Shown piece by piece: positions 55,045-64,000 of a DNA stretch of 64,000 nt (position 1 is the stretch's first letter; each line of letters starts with the position of its first letter). The DNA is taken from assembly GCA_001770725.1 (NCBI GenBank), contig MERU01000002.1, positions 496,001 to 560,000 of the forward strand, in the 5' to 3' direction. Below the pieces are notes generated by a model. It made no database searches, was not told the DNA's origin, and saw nothing but the letters and a program-made list of their open reading frames with translations. A program made the translations under genes and the position numbers. Origin of the DNA: Burkholderiales bacterium RIFCSPHIGHO2_01_FULL_63_240. GTDB taxonomy: Bacteria; Pseudomonadota; Gammaproteobacteria; Burkholderiales; Burkholderiaceae_C.

Positions 55045-56016
55045 TCAGTGCTCGGTGGTGTCGTTGAAGCGGCCCATGGCCTGCAGGCGCTCGTAGCGGG
55101 ACTGCAGCAGGTCCTTGACCTTCAGGTCGGCCACCTGGCGATAGGCGTCGTTCAAGGCGCGCTTGAGATTGGCGCAGGCCTGCTTGTGGTCGCGATGGGC
55201 ACCGCCAACGGGCTCGGAGATGATCTTGTCGATCAGGCCCAGGGCCTTGAGGCGGTGCGCCGTGATGCCCAGGGCCTCGGCAGCGTCGGAGGCCTTGTCC
55301 GCCGTCTTCCAAAGGATGGACGCGCAGCCCTCGGGCGAGATCACGGAGTAAACCGAGTACTGCATCATCAGCACCTGGTCGGCCACGCTGATCGCCAGCG
55401 CGCCGCCCGAGCCGCCCTCACCGATGATGGTGGTGATGATGGGCACCTCCAGGCGCGCCATCTCGAAGATGTTGCGACCAATGGCCTCGGACTGGTTGCG
55501 CTCTTCGGCGCCGATGCCGGGGTAGGCGCCCGGGGTGTCCACGAAGGTGAAGACAGGCAGGCCGAACTTCTGCGCGGTTTCCATCAGGCGCAGGGCCTTG
55601 CGGTACCCCTCCGGGCGCGACATGCCGAAATTGCGCATGGCGCGCTCCTTCGTGTCGCGGCCCTTTTGATGGCCCACCACCATGCAGGGCTGGCCGTTGA
55701 AGCGGGCCAGGCCACCGACGATGGACAGGTCGTCGGCGAAGTGGCGGTCACCGTGCATTTCCTGGAAATCGGTGAACAGCTCGTTGACGTAGTCCAGCGT
55801 GTAGGGGCGCTGCGGGTGCCGCGCGATCTGCGTGACCTGCCAGGGCGTCAGGTTGGCGTAGATGTCCTTGGTGAGCTGGGTGCTCTTCTTGCTCAGGCGG
55901 TCGATCTCTTCGGAGATGTCGACGGCGGATTCGCTCTGCACATAGCGCAGTTCGTCGATCTTGGATTCCAGCTCGGCAATGGGTTGCTCGAACTCCAGGA
56001 AGTGTCGCTTGCTCAT
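55045..56016 (-). CDS. accA: Acetyl-CoA carboxylase carboxyltransferase, alpha subunit
   Basis: A 323-residue AccA, which with AccD moves the carboxyl group from biotin to acetyl-CoA to form malonyl-Co[16 protein letters not shown] at the N-terminus, [40 protein letters not shown] and [11 protein letters not shown] are typical. The length is normal. Malonyl-CoA is also the extender unit of the megasynthase, but no special link is implied. It lies between tilS and the AlkA-type gene, all on the minus strand. Confidence 0.97.
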   Translation of the reverse strand: MSKRHFLEFEQPIAELESKIDELRYVQSESAVDISEEIDRLSKKSTQLTKDIYANLTPWQVTQIARHPQRPYTLDYVNELFTDFQEMHGDRHFADDLSIVGGLARFNGQPCMVVGHQKGRDTKERAMRNFGMSRPEGYRKALRLMETAQKFGLPVFTFVDTPGAYPGIGAEERNQSEAIGRNIFEMARLEVPIITTIIGEGGSGGALAISVADQVLMMQYSVYSVISPEGCASILWKTADKASDAAEALGITAHRLKALGLIDKIISEPVGGAHRDHKQACANLKRALNDAYRQVADLKVKDLLQSRYERLQAMGRFNDTTEH

Positions 56017-56057
56017 GGTGAGGTCCTTCTTGAGGGCGTGACGACGAGGATCACCCG

Positions 56058-56764
56058 TCAGTACGCCACGGGCAGCGGGTCAAGGCTGCGCCACAGATAC
56101 CAGGTGCCCACCGTTCGGTAGGGCGACCAGGCTTCGGCCACGTCCCGCGCCTCGGCGCGCGAGACCGGCTCGCCACTGAAATAGCTCTGACTGATGCCCT
56201 TGATGAGCCCCAGGTCGTCCAGGGGCAGCACGTTCGGGCGCATCAGGTGGAAGATGAGGAACATCTCGGCCGTCCAGCGGCCAATGCCGCGGATGTCGAC
56301 GAGCTCCTCGATGATGAGCTCGTCTTCCATCTCCTGCCACTGTGCCACATGCACCCGGCCTTCGGCGAAATGGCGGGCCAGGTCGAGCATGTATTCCACC
56401 TTGCGGGCCGACAGGCCAGCCTGGCGCAATTCGTCGGTGGTCTTGCCCAGCATGGTGACGGGCGACAGCGGCTCGCGGTGGGCCTCTGCGCTGCCCCCCA
56501 GCACCACCACCAGCCGCTCCCAGACGGCCTGCGCGGCCTTGACCGAGATCTGCTGACCGACGATGGAACGCGCCAGGGTGGTGAACGCGTCGCCGCGGCT
56601 TTGCAAGCCGGCCGAGCCGTGGTCGGCGATCAGCTTGCGCATGACGCGGTCGCGCTTGCTGAGGTGCCGGCAGGCATCTTCCCAGTAATGCGGCGTGACC
56701 AGGCCCGCGACCACATCAGGGGCAGCGCCCCCGCTGCGGGGGCTGGCTTTGGTGGACCCGGGCA

Positions 56765-56765
<1 letters not shown>
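56058..56765 (-). CDS. DNA-3-methyladenine glycosylase II-like, HhH-GPD
   Basis: A 235-residue base-excision glycosylase. [13 protein letters not shown], the helix-hairpin-helix [19 protein letters not shown] and the catalytic aspartate in [11 protein letters not shown] are the AlkA/MAG signatures. It lacks the N-terminal AlkA domain of E. coli (282 residues), as in the yeast MAG-like group. Its ATG overlaps the cysS stop by one base (TGATG), so the two are translationally coupled. Confidence 0.92.
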
Positions 56766-58156
<1,391 letters not shown>

Positions 58157-58488
58157 GAGGGAGTGAATCGGTCGGGACCGGGCCCCGCGGCGGGAGCGCC
58201 GGAGGCGGGTCGGGTTGAGGCGCCGGCGCTCTCGCCCACGCCTGCACGACGCACTTGCCGCCGACAGAGCGCGGCGCGGTCCAAGGCGTCGCTCAGATAC
58301 AATTTGCCGAGTATAGCGGCCGGGCCACAACAAGGCCCGAACTCCGGGTCAGACCGCCTCATTTCATGTGACGGGGACTGTTATCCTTCACGCTTGGAGC
58401 CCAACGGGATCGCCCACGCCGCGACGGTGGATGGCCCGAGCCAGCGGCCCCTCGCTCCAGCCGACCAACCCTTCTGACACCACCATCC
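58157..58488. other. Divergent intergenic region cysS/TPR gene
   Basis: A 332-base gap that must hold both promoters. A TATACT box on the minus strand at 58310-58315 could serve cysS, and a TTATCC on the plus strand near 58381 could serve the TPR gene; neither has a good -35. I see no gene or strong hairpin in it. Confidence 0.4.
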
Positions 58489-59577
58489 ATGCAGACTGAA
58501 GTGCTTCACATCGGAACCCGCCTGACCGCCCTCGCGGCACGCTGCATCGCCGCCGCCGCGCTGTCCTTGACGGTGCTTGGCGCGCAGGCCGACGACGTCT
58601 CCGACGTGCAGAAGTTGCTGGCCGCTGGCAAGAACGCCGAAGCCCTGCAGAAGGCAGACCAGTTCCTGGCCGCCAAGCCGCGTGACCCGATGATGCGCTT
58701 CCTGCGCGGCATCAGCCTGTCGCAGGCAGGCCGCGCACCCGAAGCCATCACCGCCTTCACCAAGCTGACCGAGGACTACCCGGAGCTGCCCGAGCCCTTC
58801 AACAACCTGGCCGTGCTCTACGCGCAGCAAGGTCAGTACGACAAGGCCCGCAACGCCCTGGAAATGGCGATCCGCACCAACCCCAGCTACGCCACCGCCT
58901 ACGAGAACCTGGGCGACGTCTACGCCAAGCTGGCCAGCCAGGCGTACTCCAAGGCCCTGCAGATCGACACCCGCTCCGCCGTCGCGCCCAAGTTGGCCAT
59001 GATCCGCGACCTGTTCCCCAAGGAGCGCAACCAGATCGCCGTGGCCGCCGCCACGCCGGCGCCCGCGCCCGCGCCTGCTCCGGCTCCTGCCGCCAAGCCC
59101 GCCAGCCCCGCGCCGACCCCTGCACCGGCTCCAGCCCCGACCCCGGCTCCGGCTCCAGCAGCCAAACCAGCTCCGGCCCCGGCGCCCGCAACCGCGCCCG
59201 CCCCCGCCCCTGCGCCCGCCAAACAAGAGTCCGAAGATTCGGCAGCCGAGCGCGATGTCGCTGCCGCCGTGCGCGCCTGGGCCGAGGCCTGGAGCCGCAA
59301 GGACATGGGTGACTACTTCGCCGCCTATGCCAAGGACTTCGATGGTGGCAAGACCCGCAAGGCCTGGGAGCAGGAGCGCCGCGATCGCATCACGGGCAAG
59401 CGCAGCATCTCCGTCAAGATTTCCGGCCTGAAGGTCTCCGTCAACGGCAACAAGGCGACCGCCCAGTTCCGCCAGGAGTACAAGGCCGACAACCTCAGCG
59501 TCAGCAGCGGCAAGCGGCTGGACCTGGTTCGCAATGGTGGCAACTGGGTGATCGTGAAGGAAAGCACCGGTTCCTGA
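58489..59577 (+). CDS. Secreted TPR protein with Pro/Ala linker and NTF2-like C-terminal domain
   Basis: A 362-residue exported protein. A signal peptide covers about residues 1-35 (cleavage near LGAQA-DD). Tetratricopeptide repeats follow at about 38-165, with FNNLAVLYAQQGQYDKARNALEMAI as the clearest. Residues about 185-250 are an almost pure Pro/Ala/Lys linker of repeated APAP units. The last 110 residues (AVRAWAEAWSRKDMGDYFAAY onwards) look like an NTF2/SnoaL-type domain. The next gene has a similar final domain. The role is unknown; TPR plus such a domain next to an L,D-transpeptidase suggests a cell-envelope function. Confidence 0.85.
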   Translation: MQTEVLHIGTRLTALAARCIAAAALSLTVLGAQADDVSDVQKLLAAGKNAEALQKADQFLAAKPRDPMMRFLRGISLSQAGRAPEAITAFTKLTEDYPELPEPFNNLAVLYAQQGQYDKARNALEMAIRTNPSYATAYENLGDVYAKLASQAYSKALQIDTRSAVAPKLAMIRDLFPKERNQIAVAAATPAPAPAPAPAPAAKPASPAPTPAPAPAPTPAPAPAAKPAPAPAPATAPAPAPAPAKQESEDSAAERDVAAAVRAWAEAWSRKDMGDYFAAYAKDFDGGKTRKAWEQERRDRITGKRSISVKISGLKVSVNGNKATAQFRQEYKADNLSVSSGKRLDLVRNGGNWVIVKESTGS

Positions 59578-59578
59578 C

Positions 59579-61105
59579 ATGTCTCGTGTTCCTGGCGCGC
59601 CGCTCCTCTCGAGGGGCGGCCCTCTCCTTTCCTGGCTGAGCGCCCTGCTCGTGTCGATCAGCCTGCTGGGCCTGCACGCGCCGGCGGCACAAGCTCAGTC
59701 GGACAAAAGCCGCGCCACGGCCTCCAGCCGTGCCAAGAAAGCCCCGGCCATCGAGCGCTCGGCCCAGCGTCGCAGCGATGCGCGCCAGGCCAAGGAACGG
59801 CGAGCCGGCAAGCCTCGCCAGACTGAAAGCAGCGCCTCCAAGCGGCGCACAACCGATCGCGGTCGCCAGGCCGCGCTCGCAGCAGGTGGTGTCGCAGGCG
59901 GCGCCATGGCCCTGCCCCTGGCCAGCGCCTCGAACCGTGGCCAGGTCAGCCGCGCATCCCTGTCGCCTGAATCCGGCCCCAGCTCCTCACAGGCCGGGCT
60001 GGCTGCCGAAGCCCGCCTGCTCGACATCTACCGGCTGATCGGCCGCGGCCAGGGCAGGCAAGCCCTGGAGCACGCCGAAACACTGGTTCGCGACGTGCCC
60101 AATTTCCAGCTGGCCCAACTGGTCTATGGCGACCTGCTGCTCGCCCAGACCCGGGCCTTGCCCACCATGGGTCAGGCCCCCGGCGACATCGCCGCCAAGG
60201 CGCCTCAGCGGCTCGACCAGCTCCGGCAGGAAGCCGAAAAGCGCCTGGCAGCACTGCGCGAGCGCCCGCCAGCCGGCACGCTGCCCAGTCAGTTCATCAC
60301 CCTGCCACCCACCACGCGGCACGCCATCGCGGTGGACGCCAGCCGGTCGCGCCTGTACCTGTTCGAGAATGGCCCCAAGGGCCTGCACCTGGTGGCCGAT
60401 CACTACGCATCCATCGGCAAGCTGGGCTCCGACAAACGCCTGGAAGGCGACCAGCGCACGCCGCTCGGGGTCTACTTCATCACCAGCCGCCTCGAAGGCC
60501 GCCAACTGACCGACTTCTACGGCGTTGGCGCCCTGACCCTGAACTACCCCAACGAATACGACCGCCGACTCGGCCGCACCGGCAGTGGCATCTGGCTGCA
60601 CGGCGTGCCAGCCGAAAGCTACGCGCGCAGCCCCCAAAGCACCGACGGCTGCGTGGTCTTGTCCAACCCCGAATTGCAGTCCATCATCGACCGCGTGCAG
60701 CTTCGCAACACGCCTGTCGTCATCGCGCGCAGCCTGCAATGGGTCGCTCCAGCCGTCAAGGAACCCGAGCGCCGCAGCCTCAGCAACCTGCTCGAAGGCT
60801 GGCGCACCGCCCGCGCCAGCGGCGACATCAACCGGCTCATGGCCTTCTACTCCGCGCAGTTCTCGAACGGCGGCAAGGACCTGACCCAATGGCGCCAGCT
60901 CATCGAGCGCGACATCCAGCAGGTCCGTGGCCGCGATCTTCAGCTCAAGGATGTCTCCATCCTGGGTTGGCGCGACCAGAGCGACGTGCTCGTGGTCACC
61001 TTCGGCGAAGTGGCCGAAGGTCAACGCACTGGCGCCGTCAAGCGTCAATACTGGGGCAAGGAAGGCGGCCTCTGGAAAATCTTCTATGAAGGAGTGATTG
61101 GATGA
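59579..61105 (+). CDS. L,D-transpeptidase (YkuD) with NTF2-like C-terminal domain
   Basis: A 508-residue exported protein beginning one base after the TPR gene's stop. A signal peptide (to about residue 40, ending APAAQA), a basic Ser/Lys/Arg-rich stretch (about 40-115), a helical region, and the YkuD domain at about 245-390 follow one another. Its active site is HGVP at 341-344 and [10 protein letters not shown] with Cys358. The last 110 residues are an NTF2-like domain ending [19 protein letters not shown]. The enzyme class makes 3-3 crosslinks or attaches or detaches proteins on peptidoglycan. Its stop overlaps the next start by four bases. Confidence 0.9.
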   Translation: MSRVPGAPLLSRGGPLLSWLSALLVSISLLGLHAPAAQAQSDKSRATASSRAKKAPAIERSAQRRSDARQAKERRAGKPRQTESSASKRRTTDRGRQAALAAGGVAGGAMALPLASASNRGQVSRASLSPESGPSSSQAGLAAEARLLDIYRLIGRGQGRQALEHAETLVRDVPNFQLAQLVYGDLLLAQTRALPTMGQAPGDIAAKAPQRLDQLRQEAEKRLAALRERPPAGTLPSQFITLPPTTRHAIAVDASRSRLYLFENGPKGLHLVADHYASIGKLGSDKRLEGDQRTPLGVYFITSRLEGRQLTDFYGVGALTLNYPNEYDRRLGRTGSGIWLHGVPAESYARSPQSTDGCVVLSNPELQSIIDRVQLRNTPVVIARSLQWVAPAVKEPERRSLSNLLEGWRTARASGDINRLMAFYSAQFSNGGKDLTQWRQLIERDIQQVRGRDLQLKDVSILGWRDQSDVLVVTFGEVAEGQRTGAVKRQYWGKEGGLWKIFYEGVIG

Positions 61106-61659
61106 CGATTCGCACACTGATGGTGGCATCGGCCACCGCCCTGCTGACCCTGACCGCCCAGGCACAGAACGTTCGCCTGAGCACCAGCCAGGGCGACATC
61201 GTGCTGCAGCTCGATGCCGCCAAGGCACCCAAGACGGTCGCCAATTACGTGGAGTACGTCAAGGCGGGCCACTACAACGGCACCATCTTCCACCGCGTCA
61301 TCGACGGCTTCATGATCCAGGGCGGCGGCATGACGCCCGACATGAAGGAAAAGCCGACCCGCGCGCCCATCCCGCTGGAAAGCCGAAACGGCCTGAGCAA
61401 CACCCGCGGCACCGTCGCCATGGCCCGCACCAGCGTGCCCGACTCGGCCACCGCCCAGTTCTTCATCAACGTGAAGGACAATGCCTTCCTGGATGCCGCC
61501 CGATCGCCGGACGGCAATGGCTACGCCGTTTTCGGCAAGGTCGTCGAGGGCATGGACGTGGTCGACAAGATCCGCAAGGTGCCCACGACCACCAAGCCGC
61601 CTCATGGCGACGTGCCGGTTCAGGCCGTCGTCATCAACAAAGCCACCATCGAGAAGTGA
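61102..61659 (+). CDS. ppiA: Periplasmic peptidyl-prolyl cis-trans isomerase (cyclophilin)
   Basis: A 185-residue cyclophilin with an N-terminal signal peptide (to about residue 21, LTAQAQN). [33 protein letters not shown] and [18 protein letters not shown] hold the active-site Arg, Phe and Gln. It catalyses proline isomerisation in the periplasm. It overlaps the L,D-transpeptidase gene by ATGA and is followed after five bases by the cytoplasmic paralogue. Confidence 0.93.
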   Translation: MTIRTLMVASATALLTLTAQAQNVRLSTSQGDIVLQLDAAKAPKTVANYVEYVKAGHYNGTIFHRVIDGFMIQGGGMTPDMKEKPTRAPIPLESRNGLSNTRGTVAMARTSVPDSATAQFFINVKDNAFLDAARSPDGNGYAVFGKVVEGMDVVDKIRKVPTTTKPPHGDVPVQAVVINKATIEK

Positions 61660-61664
61660 ACACC

Positions 61665-62165
61665 ATGACCAAGACCGTTGAACTGCAGACCACCGCCGGC
61701 GTCATCCGCCTGGAACTCGATGAGGCCAAGGCTCCCATCACCGTCGCCAACTTCCTGAACTACGTCAACGCCGGCCACTACAACGGCACCGTGTTCCACC
61801 GCGTCATCAAGGGTTTCATGATCCAGGGCGGCGGTTTCGAGCCCGGCCTGAAGCAAAAGCCCACCCAGGGCGAGATCCAGAACGAAGCCAACAACGGCCT
61901 GAAGAACGACAAGTACACCGTCGCCATGGCCCGCACCAGCGCGCCCCACTCGGCGTCGGCCCAGTTCTTCATCAACGCCACCAACAACGACTTCCTGAAC
62001 TTCAAGTCCGAGTCGCCGCAAGGCTGGGGCTATGCCGTGTTCGGCAAGGTCGTGGCCGGCACCGAGGTGATCGACGCCATTGAAAAGGTCAAGACCGGCC
62101 GCAAGGGCTTCCACGACGACGTGCCCCTGGAGGACGTCGTCATCACCCAGGCCACCGAGGTCTGA
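61665..62165 (+). CDS. ppiB: Cytoplasmic peptidyl-prolyl cis-trans isomerase (cyclophilin)
   Basis: A 166-residue cyclophilin without a signal peptide. [42 protein letters not shown] and [16 protein letters not shown] repeat those of the preceding gene, so the two are tandem paralogues. The ATG at 61665 follows GAACACC; the same frame is open further upstream through ppiA but only as an antisense-free shadow. Confidence 0.95.
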   Translation: MTKTVELQTTAGVIRLELDEAKAPITVANFLNYVNAGHYNGTVFHRVIKGFMIQGGGFEPGLKQKPTQGEIQNEANNGLKNDKYTVAMARTSAPHSASAQFFINATNNDFLNFKSESPQGWGYAVFGKVVAGTEVIDAIEKVKTGRKGFHDDVPLEDVVITQATEV

Positions 62166-62169
62166 AGCC

Positions 62170-62943
62170 ATGGGGAAGCCCGCCTTCCCCGGCGCTCACC
62201 CCCTGCAAGCACCGCCCTCGTGGCGGTGCATTGATTTCATCTCCGACATCCACCTGCACGACGGCCTGCCGAAGACCACGGCGGCGCTCGAGCGCTTCCT
62301 GTCCGAGACCCCTGCAGACGCCCTGTTCATCCTGGGCGACCTGTTCGAAGCCTGGGTGGGCGACGACATGCGCCACGAGCCCTACGAGGCCCGCTGCCTG
62401 AGCCTGTTGCGTGAGTTCGCCAGCCGGCGCTGGCTGGGCATCATGGTCGGCAACCGCGACTTCCTGCTGGGCGAAGCCTTCATGCGCGACTGCGGGGCCC
62501 ACGCCCTGCCGGACCCGACCATGCTGCACGCGTTCGGCCAGCACGCCTTGCTGATCCACGGCGACGAGCTCTGCCTGACCGACACCAAGTACCTCGCCTT
62601 TCGGGCACAGGTGCGCCAGCCCGCCTGGCAGCAGGCCTTCCTGGCTCACCCGCTCACTGCCCGGCTCGATCAGGCTCGCCAGATGCGCGCGGCCAGCCAG
62701 GCCCATCAGCAAGCCAGCGAGCAGGTTCTGTACGCCGATGTGGACGAAGCAACCGCTGCCCACTGGCTGAACGCCGCCGGCTGCGAGCTGCTCATCCACG
62801 GCCACACACACCGCCCTGGTAGCCAGCCTTTCGGCGGCCACGTGCGCCATGTGCTCTCGGACTGGGACCTCGACCACGGGCACCCGCGTGCCGAAGTCCT
62901 GCGCTGGCAAGCCAGCGGACTGCAACGGATCGCCTTGGCCTGA
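62170..62943 (+). CDS. lpxH: UDP-2,3-diacylglucosamine diphosphatase
   Basis: A 257-residue metallophosphatase that makes lipid X from UDP-2,3-diacylglucosamine in lipid A synthesis. The metal motifs are DIHLHD, GDLFEAWVGDD, VGNRDF, IHGDELC and IHGHTHRPG, in the order expected for LpxH; the D-x-H...GNRD...H pattern sets it apart from LpxI. It starts four bases after ppiB with GAAGCC before the ATG. It shows a Gram-negative outer membrane. Confidence 0.95.
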   Translation: MGKPAFPGAHPLQAPPSWRCIDFISDIHLHDGLPKTTAALERFLSETPADALFILGDLFEAWVGDDMRHEPYEARCLSLLREFASRRWLGIMVGNRDFLLGEAFMRDCGAHALPDPTMLHAFGQHALLIHGDELCLTDTKYLAFRAQVRQPAWQQAFLAHPLTARLDQARQMRAASQAHQQASEQVLYADVDEATAAHWLNAAGCELLIHGHTHRPGSQPFGGHVRHVLSDWDLDHGHPRAEVLRWQASGLQRIALA

Positions 62944-63012
62944 CACCAACGGCCAACGAGACCTGCGCCAACAAGGCCAAGAGCGCCCTCGAGCTCAGGC
63001 CACGCCCAAGCA

Positions 63013-63040
63013 AAAAGGGCCTGCGTCTGCAGGCCCTTTT
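63013..63040. terminator. Bidirectional terminator between lpxH and clpA
   Basis: AAAAGGGCCTGC and GCAGGCCCTTTT form a perfect 12-base stem with a GTCT loop; T-rich runs stand on both sides (TTTTCTTG on plus, TTTTTGCTTG on minus). It is placed 69 bases after lpxH and 47 bases after the clpA stop, so it can end both convergent transcripts. Confidence 0.88.
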
Positions 63041-63087
63041 CTTGTGTCCGGCTGGCGGCCTGGTCAACAGGCCCCGCGCCGAATGCC

Positions 63088-64000
<913 letters not shown>

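Noticed and set aside
59050-59225. Pro/Ala repeat DNA as a possible repeat element
   Set aside because: It lies in frame within the TPR protein and codes a flexible linker; it is not a mobile or CRISPR repeat.

Overview
The window is GC-rich proteobacterial chromosome. The block rimP-nusA-infB-rbfA-truB-typA, the order tRNA-Ser/lysC/tilS/accA/cysS, and the pairing of a DUF4404 gene, yejABEF and ldcA point to Burkholderiales, most likely Comamonadaceae or the Rubrivivax-Leptothrix-Aquabacterium group. This placement rests on gene order and protein character, not on a search.

Layout. 1-5.9 kb: the N-terminal part of an FtsX-type ABC permease, a LigB-type extradiol dioxygenase, and a leftward run dusA-guaD-adenine/adenosine deaminase (tRNA modification and purine salvage). 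6.1-26.35 kb: an accessory biosynthetic locus built around one 4953-residue PKS/NRPS megasynthase, followed by two alpha/beta hydrolases of the exosortase-A-associated type, a JmjC/cupin-8 protein, an opposite-strand SGNH hydrolase, a TIGR04325-like methyltransferase and an Sfp-type phosphopantetheinyl transferase. 26.35-29.2 kb: an enoyl-CoA hydratase/HIBYL-CoA hydrolase and a Tat-exported GMC (cholesterol-oxidase-like) oxidase. 29.3-38 kb: typA, truB, rbfA, infB, nusA and rimP, with a sigma70-like promoter and a leader terminator before rimP. 38.3-42.4 kb: fabI, a GlxA-type AraC regulator, two GST-family genes and a DUF4404 gene. 42.4-49.1 kb: ldcA-yejABEF on the minus strand with a small one-TM ORF upstream. 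49.2-58.2 kb: an M14 peptidase, an alpha/beta hydrolase, rdgC, tRNA-Ser(GCU), lysC, tilS, accA, an AlkA-type glycosylase and cysS. 58.5-64 kb: a TPR/NTF2-like lipoprotein-less secreted protein, an L,D-transpeptidase with an NTF2-like tail, two cyclophilins, lpxH, and the C-terminal part of clpA.

The item most likely to be new is the 6.1-26.35 kb locus. Its assembly line reads A(proline-like)-T-KS-AT(malonyl)-ACP-aminotransferase-C-A(glycine-like)-T-C-T-C-A(glycine-like)-T. It has no thioesterase or reductase at its end and one condensation module without an adenylation domain. By colinearity it should extend prolyl with malonate, aminate the beta-keto group to give a pyrrolidine-bearing vicinal (beta,gamma) diamino acid, and append two or three small amino acids. 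Release must use a separate enzyme. The two downstream hydrolases, one with a GxCxG elbow and one with GxRxG, are the obvious candidates. The Sfp-type enzyme encoded in the same locus can prime the five carrier domains. A 28-codon leader ORF with a good ribosome-binding site ends one base before the megasynthase start codon, which has no such site of its own.
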